5,352 bases of DNA from Anaerolineae bacterium. Its GTDB lineage: Bacteria > Chloroflexota > Anaerolineae > 4572-78 > J111. Shown piece by piece: positions 1 through 4,843 of the stretch. Where the stretch lies: positions 1 through 5,352 of the forward strand of contig JAGRBY010000513.1 in the NCBI GenBank assembly GCA_020433835.1. Reading direction: 5' to 3'. Both the position numbers and the translations under genes were made by a program. Each line of letters begins with the position of its first letter. Position 1 is the first letter of the stretch. Below the pieces are notes generated by a model. It saw only the letters and a list, made by a program, of their open reading frames with translations, ran no database searches and was not told the DNA's origin.

Positions 1-279
1 ACCCGCGCTCCGGTGGCGCTCTTTCCACCCCGCAGCACACCGAACAGTGTTGGCGCCTCCCCGTGGGCCGATGATGAGTTGTTGGTCGCTTTGTGGGGAC
101 CCATTGCCCGAACCGTCGTCCGGGTTTCGGTCACCGCTGCCGGTGATAACGCCACCGGGTCGTATGAGGTCTTTCTCAACGGTCTGCAAAATCCGCAGCA
201 TCTCTTGGTTTTACCCGACCGAAGTCTGCTGGTTAGCGATTTCAGCGCCGGGAAAATTTATCAAATTAGGCAGAAATAA
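1..279 (+). CDS. C-terminal end of a PQQ/sorbosone-dehydrogenase-like beta-propeller protein (5' end outside window)
   Basis: The frame is open from the first base, so the true start lies upstream; the GTG at 13 is only an internal codon. The 92 visible residues read as the last blades of a six-bladed propeller of the glucose/sorbosone dehydrogenase or ScyD/ScyE type. Visible signs are a strand ending LLVALWG, a 'NGLQNPQHLLVLP' segment, and the closing 'GSLLVSD..AGKIYQI'-type strand (here RSLLVSDFSAGKIYQI), which is the usual terminal signature. Family members are normally exported and oxidise sugars or bind ligands. Neither the catalytic residues nor the signal peptide is in the window, so the substrate cannot be judged. 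The stop TAA is 8 bases before the STAND regulator start, so the two could be co-transcribed. A different beta-propeller family (NHL or SMP-30-like) remains possible. Confidence 0.7.
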   Translation, partial: TRAPVALFPPRSTPNSVGASPWADDELLVALWGPIARTVVRVSVTAAGDNATGSYEVFLNGLQNPQHLLVLPDRSLLVSDFSAGKIYQIRQK

Positions 280-287
280 GTTGTGAC

Positions 288-746
288 ATGATCGACACAT
301 ATTCGTTTGGTGAATGGGTCAAGCAGCGACGACAATCTTTGCGACGGACGCAGCGAGAGATCGCCGCCGCCGTCTACTGCTCGGTGGCCATGATCAAAAA
401 GATTGAAGCGGATGAACGCCAGCCCTCACCTGAACTCGCCCAAGCTCTGGCCACCGCCCTGGACATTCCGGCCGAGCAACACGCGATGTTTGTCGAATGC
501 GCGCGGGGTGAACAGCCGGTAGACCGGCTCAACCCAACCCAGCCACCGGCTTCAAGGCCCCCATCCTTCGCTCCACCCCTTCCTCGGCCAATGACTCCCT
601 TCATCGGCCGCCAGGCTGAATTGACCGCCATCACCCACAAACTCAATCAGCCTGGTTGCCGGCTGTTGACGCTGCTGGGTCCCGGCGGTATGGGCAAGAC
701 GCGGCTGGCCATCGAGGCGGCGCGCAGCCATCCAGGACAATTTTAG
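288..746 (+). CDS. STAND-type transcriptional regulator, N-terminal part: XRE HTH plus start of NB-ARC ATPase (frame interrupted)
   Basis: This is the 5' piece of one gene whose 3' piece is 757-2826. Residues 6-70 form an XRE-type helix-turn-helix: FGEWVKQRR, then TQREIAAAV, then the recognition helix CSVAMIKKIEADERQPS, which is characteristic of this regulator family. A Pro-rich linker (about 77-103) leads to the NTPase entry motif FIGRQAEL (105-112) and the Walker A loop GPGGMGKT (131-138). The frame stops at TAG 744-746, soon after the P-loop, so this piece alone would have no Walker B and probably no ATPase activity. ATG 288 is the only sensible start: it is just before the HTH, and the next Met lies inside the recognition helix. 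No clear Shine-Dalgarno is visible, so translation may depend on the preceding gene 8 bases upstream. Known members sense a ligand through the C-terminal repeats and use ATP-dependent oligomerisation; that role is inferred here. Confidence 0.85.
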   Translation: MIDTYSFGEWVKQRRQSLRRTQREIAAAVYCSVAMIKKIEADERQPSPELAQALATALDIPAEQHAMFVECARGEQPVDRLNPTQPPASRPPSFAPPLPRPMTPFIGRQAELTAITHKLNQPGCRLLTLLGPGGMGKTRLAIEAARSHPGQF

Positions 747-747
747 C
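734..747 (+). other. Frame junction of the STAND gene; prfB-like +1 shift site AGGA-CAA-TTT-TAG-C
   Basis: The HTH/Walker A frame and the Walker B/TPR frame overlap in open sequence from 670 to 743, so the switch must occur there. The last sense codon before the stop is TTT (741-743) and the next base is also T. A tRNA-Phe could therefore re-pair one base forward and reading would continue with AGC GAT GGG. The stop TAG is followed by C, a weak termination context, and AGGA lies three bases before TTT. The RF2 gene has the same order: SD-like G-rich stretch, 3 bases, slippery codon, stop, C. The simpler alternative is one inserted base, for example the A at 726, which would give ...EAAR-AIQDNF-SDGALFVPL. 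Both repairs give the same protein length. An assembly error cannot be excluded. Confidence 0.4.
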
Positions 748-756
748 GATGGGGCG

Positions 757-2826
757 TTGTTTGTGCCGTTGTCTACCGTGACCGATTTTACCCAGATTTC
801 AACAACGATTGCCCAAACCTTACACCTGCCTTTAGCGGGCAGTGATCCCCCATACGTGCAAATTCAGCGACTACTGCGCCGTCGTCATCTGTTGCTGCTG
901 TTAGATAACTTTGAACAGTTGGTCTCCGGCGCCGATTTGCTGTCGGATCTGCTGGTCGCCGCGCCCAATTTGAAACTTATGGTTACGTCGCGGGAACGGC
1001 TCAATTTGGTCGAAGAATGGCTATATCCGATCCCGGCTCTGGCTGAAGCGGTGGCCTTATTCGAGGCCACGGCGGTTCGCGTCAAACCGGATTTTACTCT
1101 GGACACCGAAGATTTAGCCGTGACTCGGATATGTCAGCTCGTCGCCGGACACCCTCTGGCCGTCGAATTGGCTGCCAGTTGGTCCCGCTTTATGGCCTGT
1201 CAGCAAATCGCTGCGAAAATCGAGCAAGACCTCGACTTTCTCGCCAGTCCGTCACGTAATATCCCGGAACGTCACCACAGTTTGCGCGCTCTGTTTGACC
1301 ATTCCTGGGCATTGCTCACGCCCGCCGAACAAAACGTGCTGGCGAAGTTGACGGTTTTTCGAGGGGGTTTTGCCCCGGAAGAGGCCGCCGCTACCGCCGG
1401 AGCGAGTTGGCCGATTCTACTGGGGTTAGTCGATAAGTCATTGGTGGTGGCTCAGGGCGACAACCGCTTTGACCTGCATCCCTTAATGCAGCAATATGCG
1501 GCCCAAAAATTAGCTGAGGCGGGGGCAGAGCCAGCCACGCAGCAAGCGCATTTTGAAGCATTCTGTGACTTGGCCCGGCAATTGAACGCGTTATCCATCG
1601 GTCCGCAAGCCGTTGCCAGCTTTCGCCGCGCTGAACGAGAGTACGACAATTTTCGAGCCGCCCTAAGTTGGGGCTTGGCCAATCAACAAAACGAGATCGT
1701 TCTCAAATTATTACATAACCTATTTGAATTTTGGCTGCCGGCCGGCTATTGGCCGGAGGGTGAGCGGTGGACAACCATGGCCGTTGCCCAAGCCGGCGAT
1801 GAAGATTCAGTCTATCTCTGTTTGGCCTTGAGCCAGCTGGGTGTATTTGTCGCCTTACAGGGTCGCTTTCCTGAAGCAGCGCCCCAAACTCAGCGCGCCT
1901 ACCAGATGGCGCGGCGGCTGGAAGAACCCTGGCCCCTGGCTTTTGCCTTACAAATACAGGGTCAAGCGTTGCCGGATAAAGCAACCGCCTTAGCTGCCTT
2001 TGAGGAAGCGATCGCCATCTGTCAGGACAGGGTTAATGAGCCCCAATTTGCGACCCGACTGGGCCGGCTGTTGAGGCTGCAAGGGGATCGCCTTAAAACC
2101 TTTGGCATGTTAACCGAAGCCAAAGCCAAATATGAAGAAAGCCTGGCTCGTTTCCGTCAAGTGGGAGACACGTCTGAGATCGCCTATCCCTTGGGTAATT
2201 TAGGGCGAATAGCCCTGTACGAAGGTGATTTACAGAAAGCTCACGATCTCATCAGCGAAAGCGTTACCATCGCCCGCAATGCCGGCAATCGGGTAGCGAT
2301 TGGCGACTGGATTTTCCGCCTGGGACAGGTTCAGTACTATCTGGGGCAATGGGCTGCGGCAGAAGCCAACTTACAGGAGACAATGCAGTTGTACGAAGAT
2401 GTGGGCAATCGATTTGGGCCGCCCGGCGTACTATCAAATCTGGCCCTGGTGGCTTTAGAGCGAGAGGATGTCGCATTGGCCGCTGGCCTGATCCGAGAGA
2501 GTCTCAACCGCTATCGCCATCTGCAAGAAGCGATGTCCAAAGTCGATCGGTCCGTCAACTTGCTTGAGTTTGGTGATACGGTTGAAAGCCTGCTTCAAGC
2601 CGGGCTGGTCGCTTACACGCTGAAAGAGTGGGAGAAAGCGCTCAGTTTGTTTCGCTTTGTGGAGAAGAATGCGCCGGGGTATGCGACCATACAGCCGCTG
2701 CAAGACAAAGTATTAGCGGCCGAAGCGGATATCAAAACCTATCTGTCTCCGGCTGCCTTCGCTGCTGCCATTACCAAAGGTGAGCGGCTTACCGTGAATG
2801 AGCTACTGGCCGTGCGGTTGAAATAA
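757..2826 (+). CDS. STAND-type transcriptional regulator, C-terminal part: rest of NB-ARC, winged helix and TPR sensor array
   Basis: This continues the gene that begins at 288. The nominal TTG at 757 is only a codon of the strand 'GALFVPL', and the frame is open back to 670. Numbering from 757, the Walker B is LLLLLDNFEQL (44-54) and the sensor/ARC segment is VTSRERL (76-82). The GxP-type helix is GHPLAVELAA (131-140). RNIPERHHSLRALFDHSWALL (168-188) precedes FRGGF, and the winged-helix end is FDLHPLMQQYAAQKL (238-252). From about 280 to 640 come degenerate TPR-like helix pairs, for example LGNLGRIALYEGDLQKAHDLISES and FRLGQVQYYLGQWAAAEANLQET in sequence. The C-terminus 'LSPAAFAAAITKGERLTVNELLA' is typical of AfsR/LuxR-like STAND proteins. 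Joined to the 5' piece the product would be about 845 residues, a normal family size. The ARC segment between 'EEWLYPIPAL' and 'AEAVALF' is shorter than usual. The ligand and target genes are unknown. It ends 14 bases from the convergent acetyltransferase gene. Confidence 0.85.
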   Translation: MFVPLSTVTDFTQISTTIAQTLHLPLAGSDPPYVQIQRLLRRRHLLLLLDNFEQLVSGADLLSDLLVAAPNLKLMVTSRERLNLVEEWLYPIPALAEAVALFEATAVRVKPDFTLDTEDLAVTRICQLVAGHPLAVELAASWSRFMACQQIAAKIEQDLDFLASPSRNIPERHHSLRALFDHSWALLTPAEQNVLAKLTVFRGGFAPEEAAATAGASWPILLGLVDKSLVVAQGDNRFDLHPLMQQYAAQKLAEAGAEPATQQAHFEAFCDLARQLNALSIGPQAVASFRRAEREYDNFRAALSWGLANQQNEIVLKLLHNLFEFWLPAGYWPEGERWTTMAVAQAGDEDSVYLCLALSQLGVFVALQGRFPEAAPQTQRAYQMARRLEEPWPLAFALQIQGQALPDKATALAAFEEAIAICQDRVNEPQFATRLGRLLRLQGDRLKTFGMLTEAKAKYEESLARFRQVGDTSEIAYPLGNLGRIALYEGDLQKAHDLISESVTIARNAGNRVAIGDWIFRLGQVQYYLGQWAAAEANLQETMQLYEDVGNRFGPPGVLSNLALVALEREDVALAAGLIRESLNRYRHLQEAMSKVDRSVNLLEFGDTVESLLQAGLVAYTLKEWEKALSLFRFVEKNAPGYATIQPLQDKVLAAEADIKTYLSPAAFAAAITKGERLTVNELLAVRLK

Positions 2827-2836
2827 TCTGGATTAT
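2823..2836. terminator. Small AT-rich inverted repeat between convergent stops (possible weak terminator)
   Basis: ATAATC-TG-GATTAT forms 6-bp arms exactly where the regulator and the acetyltransferase genes converge, overlapping the regulator's TAA. The stem is AT-rich, the loop is only two bases and there is no clear T-run on either side. It would be a poor intrinsic terminator, and position is its main support. Confidence 0.2.
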
Positions 2837-2840
2837 CTCA

Positions 2841-3467
2841 TTAAAATAGGTGGGCAAACGCTTGTATGAGTTCCTGCCGCACCGCTTCCGGCATATTCTG
2901 ACTGTAGGCTTGGGCCGTAGACCGCATCGGATCGGCCATCACTCGGTCCAAATCCCCGTGTGGTTGTAGGATAATCTGCCCATCAGAGGTAAGCAGCGTG
3001 CGATTATTTAAGATGAAACCGGCTTTTTGAATGCCGCGCTGTGAGGCGATATTTTGTCCCTGATGTCCGATCCAAAATCGCTCAGTTGGAGCCGATTCTG
3101 TCCGGATAATGGCTTGCAGTAAATGAGGGTACACGCCGCGCCCACGATAAGCCGGCAGGACAGCAAAATCCCACAAAGCGCAATCGAGTTCTCCCAAAGC
3201 CCATTCCAAGCCCACCTCTCGGATATGACCCACTCTTGTTCCCACCCAGCCATAGCCTACCGGCGTATCATCCAAAAAGGGCACATAACAATGAGCGCCT
3301 TCATCAAAGCGAGCTTGGATGGCGGCTTCGTCCATGTCATGGAGTTGGGCTAGAAGCCCCTTATCCGTCACAATGCGCGCCGCAAAATCGGGCAGTGGCG
3401 GTAATTCGGGTAACGGATCGCCTTGCCACCAGTAGTAGGTACAACCTAAGGTAATCTGCTTGCTCAT
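2841..3467 (-). CDS. GNAT-family N-acetyltransferase
   Basis: GNAT enzymes move an acetyl group from acetyl-CoA to an amine; the acceptor here is unknown. The 208 residues contain the acetyl-CoA-binding motif A, FAVLPAYRGRGVYPHLLQAI (101-120). Its RGRG turn fits Q/R-x-x-G-x, with Tyr in place of the last Gly/Ala, as is common in 'RGRGLYP'-type members. Motif B follows as GQNIASQRGIQKAGF (137-151). A central strand with VGYGWVGTR (70-78) fits the antiparallel beta core before motif A. An N-terminal extension of about 40 residues (YYWWQGD, PLPELPPLPDF) and a roughly 40-residue C-terminal tail lie outside the core. The frame also allows TTG 3494 and ATG 3473. I chose ATG 3467 because GGAG lies six bases upstream, whereas it directly abuts ATG 3473 with no spacer. 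No partner gene is obvious; the next minus-strand open segment ends about 70 bases upstream, so it may have its own promoter. Confidence 0.88.
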   Translation of the reverse strand: MSKQITLGCTYYWWQGDPLPELPPLPDFAARIVTDKGLLAQLHDMDEAAIQARFDEGAHCYVPFLDDTPVGYGWVGTRVGHIREVGLEWALGELDCALWDFAVLPAYRGRGVYPHLLQAIIRTESAPTERFWIGHQGQNIASQRGIQKAGFILNNRTLLTSDGQIILQPHGDLDRVMADPMRSTAQAYSQNMPEAVRQELIQAFAHLF

Positions 3468-3473
3468 TTTCAT

Positions 3474-3477
3474 CTCC
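3474..3477 (-). promoter_or_regulatory. Shine-Dalgarno GGAG deciding the GNAT start
   Basis: On the minus strand, GGAG is followed by ATGAAA and then ATG 3467. The six-base spacing favours the second ATG over the one that touches the motif, and over the upstream TTG at 3494. Confidence 0.55.
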
Positions 3478-3537
3478 GGGTGTCGTTTAGACAATTTTAC
3501 CTGAACTCATTCATCACACCTAATCGGAATCGCCTCG

Positions 3538-3648
3538 TTACGCGACAATGTCCGGATGGGTACCGATGATTTCGTCAGCCAGCGAAAAAATGGCTTCACC
3601 CAGGCGGCGACTTTCTGCCCATTTAGCCTGTTGGGCGACCGGCGGCCT
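3538..3648 (-). pseudogene. Out-of-frame 36-codon remnant, possibly the 3' end of the disrupted nucleotidyltransferase gene
   Basis: The minus strand is open here in a different frame from the nucleotidyltransferase fragment and ends at TAA 3540-3538. The peptide has the look of real protein: ...AQQAKWAESRRL followed by GEAIFSLADEIIGTHPDIVA, an amphipathic helix with a typical C-terminal tail. There is no ATG, GTG or TTG start and no ribosome binding site, and the frame is closed upstream by TAA at 3651-3649, so it cannot be an independent gene. It overlaps the last codons of the 3623-3901 frame. I infer that an internal deletion brought the N- and C-terminal ends of one gene together in different frames. 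I do not recognise the segment itself, and it could instead belong to another lost gene. Confidence 0.4.
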
Positions 3649-3901
3649 TTAGGCCCCCTTCAACCATTAACCCTTTATATGAAAACTCCAAATTGTTGGA
3701 AAAAGGGCCGTGATGAGCCAGGGCCGGGCTGTTCGGGGCAAAAATCAGGTGTAAATCGACATCTTTATAATCAGGAAAGGGCGTCTCCGGGGCCATTGTG
3801 GTAATACGGCCCACCAAATGGGCCGCGCAAAGATGGGGATAGCGTCCGGCATTATCGACGACCCAGGTACGCATCGCTTCTTTGACTCCTCGTACGTTCA
3901 T
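3623..3901 (-). CDS. Truncated nucleotidyltransferase-fold (MNT-like) protein, N-terminal third
   Basis: The 92 residues begin like Chloroflexota nucleotidyltransferase-domain proteins: MNVRGVKEAMRTWV, then the core AHLVGR(x)nFPDYKDVDLHLIF (28-54), then LEFSYKG (71-77). The metal-binding pair is D47-V-D49. The usual Gly-Ser of the first motif is Gly31-Arg32 here, so activity is doubtful even before truncation. Full-length relatives, as I recall them, are around 250 residues or more and continue after the 'LE.SYK' strand with a long helical part. Here the frame leaves recognisable sequence at about residue 78 and stops at 92. The start ATG 3901 has AGGAAG six bases upstream and lies one base after the stop of the 70-aa gene (TAAGATG), so translation is coupled. 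Substrate unknown. Most likely a decaying gene; a functional mini-protein is less likely. Confidence 0.6.
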   Translation of the reverse strand: MNVRGVKEAMRTWVVDNAGRYPHLCAAHLVGRITTMAPETPFPDYKDVDLHLIFAPNSPALAHHGPFSNNLEFSYKGLMVEGGLKAAGRPTG

Positions 3902-3902
3902 C

Positions 3903-4115
3903 TTAAACTTCCTGATCCGGGAGTTGTTTGATATGCGTCATTGAGTAAACGAACGCGCCTTCCCAGCCAACGCTAGGAAAGTTCATAAACATCAGGCGTT
4001 CCTGAGGAGAAATCTCCATTTCGTGAATCGCACTCCAGCTAAACATCTTGTCAGACACAGCTGTTAACAAGCGCATTGCCCAGCCATTCTGCTTTTTCCC
4101 ATTATTCGTTATCAC
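3903..4115 (-). CDS. Small protein of unknown function (70 aa), coupled to the nucleotidyltransferase fragment
   Basis: I do not recognise this protein. It has no signal peptide or membrane segment. The middle reads MRLLTAVSDKMFSWSAIHEM and the C-terminal half is rich in aromatic residues and Met (LMFMNFPSVGWEGAFVYSM). I chose GTG 4115 because a strong GGAGG lies exactly six bases before it; the frame could also begin at TTG 4145 (upstream of that GGAGG) or at ATG 4076, which lacks one. Its last codons contain the AGGAAG that serves the next gene, and its TAA lies one base from the next ATG, so the two are an operon. It may be a truncated N-terminal piece of a longer protein, or an intact small partner of the nucleotidyltransferase. 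The strong ribosome site and coupled junction argue that it is or was a real gene. Confidence 0.5.
   Translation of the reverse strand: MITNNGKKQNGWAMRLLTAVSDKMFSWSAIHEMEISPQERLMFMNFPSVGWEGAFVYSMTHIKQLPDQEV
3908..3913 (-). promoter_or_regulatory. Ribosome binding site AGGAAG for the nucleotidyltransferase fragment
   Basis: AGGAAG lies six bases before ATG 3901, inside the last codons (CAG GAA GTT) of the upstream 70-aa gene. With the TAAGATG junction it marks translational coupling. Confidence 0.6.
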
Positions 4116-4121
4116 CTTGCA

Positions 4122-4126
4122 CCTCC
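4122..4126 (-). promoter_or_regulatory. Shine-Dalgarno GGAGG deciding the GTG start of the 70-aa gene
   Basis: On the minus strand, GGAGG followed by TGCAAG places GTG 4115 at ideal spacing. It is the strongest ribosome binding site in the window and the main support for this gene. Confidence 0.6.
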
Positions 4127-4191
4127 AATGTAATCGTTGTCTCAATTGACTCGATTAAATCATAGAGGGACGTGATATTGGTCTACCTGAT

Positions 4192-4213
4192 GGGATACAA
4201 CAAGGGGTACAAC
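4192..4213 (+). repeat. Short tandem repeat GGGRTACAAC with 12-bp period
   Basis: GGGATACAAC (4192-4201) and GGGGTACAAC (4204-4213) differ by one base and are spaced by a 12-bp period. Only two copies exist, so it may be chance or a pair of half-sites on one helix face. Confidence 0.3.
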
Positions 4214-4537
4214 TTCGATGTCTCTTAACAGGAAATGGGAGAAAAGGTTAGAAGCCGGCTATCGAAGCCGTTCTTAGTGGTTATTGACGAATTTTATTCG
4301 ACATTCGATCTGCAAGTTAGGGTTTATGCGGTTGAAAAAAGGCAGGGATAAATAGAAGTAGGTCTTACGTGAGCTACCGTTCGTCAGTTCGGTATTTGAT
4401 TTTATGCTCCACACCTAAGCCGGCCGTTGCCAATCCAACCCGAAAAGGCAATTTAAGCCCACTTTAACTACCAGTATACGTCACCGCCCGTTAACCAGCA
4501 TCCACCCAAAGGGAGTAAAAAAGTAGTATCCGTTGAA

Positions 4538-4580
4538 TTTACCCCTTTTTGAGCCTCAAAAGGGTCAAAAAAGGGGTAAA
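4538..4580. repeat. Inverted repeat TTTACCCCTTTTTGA / TCAAAAAAGGGGTAAA with an alternative inner partner
   Basis: The left arm at 4538-4552 pairs with 4565-4580 along its whole length, with one extra A in the right arm as a bulge. The 12-base loop contains CTCAAAAGGG (4555-4564), which can pair instead with CCCTTTTTGAG in the left arm. The two pairings exclude each other, as in an attenuator or switch. It is not an intrinsic terminator on either strand because no T-run follows. Function unknown: a regulatory RNA element, a protein-binding palindrome or a miniature-element remnant are all open. Confidence 0.6.
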
Positions 4581-4843
4581 ATGGCCGGAGGCGATTTTTC
4601 TCTGAAGCCAAAGGCGCGTATAATTACGGCTACGCTCTCCTCGCCAAAGACGGTCGTACCTCTTTTGAAAATAATGATCTGGAGCGTCAAAGTTTACTTT
4701 GACCTGCCAGTCGATGACAAAGCCAGCTTTGTCGCTCCAATAAATTTTCATTGTCGCTGTCGTGCCGTACTGTTACACTCCCAGTTCAGCGCCAACCGAC
4801 CCGGAATCTAAGTAAACCAAAATCCCTTTAACAGGTTCCGAAA
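4581..4843. other. Leader region of the rhomboid gene without a convincing gene
   Basis: Three frames are open over parts of this stretch: + 4581-4811 (76 codons with AAGGGG before the ATG), - 4539-4751 (70 codons), and a + frame without a start codon, about 4579-4700. They compete for the same DNA, none resembles a known family, and none has clearly better codon use, so I call none of them. The stretch contains the 4680-4739 palindrome pair and should hold the promoter of the rhomboid gene. I see no good -35/-10 pair. Confidence 0.45.
4680..4739. repeat. Nested inverted repeat: two related 18-bp palindromes in a 60-bp palindrome
   Basis: The left palindrome is GTCAAAGT-TT-ACTTTGAC (4686-4703) and the right one is GACAAAGC-CA-GCTTTGTC (4716-4733). 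Both have perfect 8-bp arms, and their centres are 30 bp apart. They are flanked by TGGAGCG (4680-4686) and CGCTCCA (4733-4739), so the whole block is also an inverted repeat. An outer TGAAAAT / ATTTTCA pair (4666-4672 and 4744-4750) extends it. The shared consensus is GWCAAAGYNNRCTTTGWC. The two copies differ in their arms only where both partners of a pair changed together. A two-base centre suits a dimeric DNA-binding protein better than an RNA loop. Operator pair upstream of the rhomboid gene is my inference; a palindromic mobile remnant is the alternative. Confidence 0.7.

Larger units (their letters stand above)
4116..4537. other. Non-coding stretch upstream of the minus-strand pair
   Basis: No frame on either strand gives a protein-like product here. 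It is AT-richer than the genes around it. It should hold the promoter of the minus-strand pair; a TATGAT (4159-4164 read on the minus strand) is the best -10-like match, but no good -35 is present. Small structures seen are the self-complementary TCAATTGA (4142-4149), CGGCT-ATCGA-AGCCG followed by TTCTT (4256-4275, a weak terminator-like hairpin on the + strand), and CGAAT-TTT-ATTCG (4288-4300). None is strong enough for a separate call. Confidence 0.5.

Noticed and set aside
3494..3499. TAAAAT on the minus strand as a -10 element for the GNAT gene
   Set aside because: It matches five of six bases, but no acceptable -35 lies 16-18 bases upstream.
3643..3655. GGCC-TTTA-GGCC hairpin as a terminator or element end
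   Set aside because: The stem is only four pairs, GGCC is self-complementary by nature, and no T-run follows.
3556..3804. An 82-codon + strand frame opposite the nucleotidyltransferase
   Set aside because: It is the antisense shadow of the nucleotidyltransferase fragment and shows low-complexity, non-family sequence.
4538..4580. Intrinsic terminator on either strand
   Set aside because: The hairpin is followed by A-rich sequence on both strands, not by a T-run, and no gene ends next to it.
4579..4700. A + strand frame containing YNYGYALLAKDGRTSFENND, which looks protein-like
   Set aside because: It has no start codon, is closed by TAA just upstream and TGA at 4698-4700, and I cannot tie it to any family. 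It might be a gene remnant, but the evidence is too thin.
4539..4751. A 70-codon minus-strand frame starting MKIYWSDKAGF
   Set aside because: No ribosome binding site, no known family, and part of its sequence is dictated by the palindromes.
4581..4811. A 76-codon + strand frame starting MAGGDFSLKPK, with AAGGGG before the ATG
   Set aside because: No recognisable domain, odd composition (HCRCR), and it overlaps two other open frames as well as the palindrome pair. The ribosome site lies inside the 4538-4580 inverted repeat.
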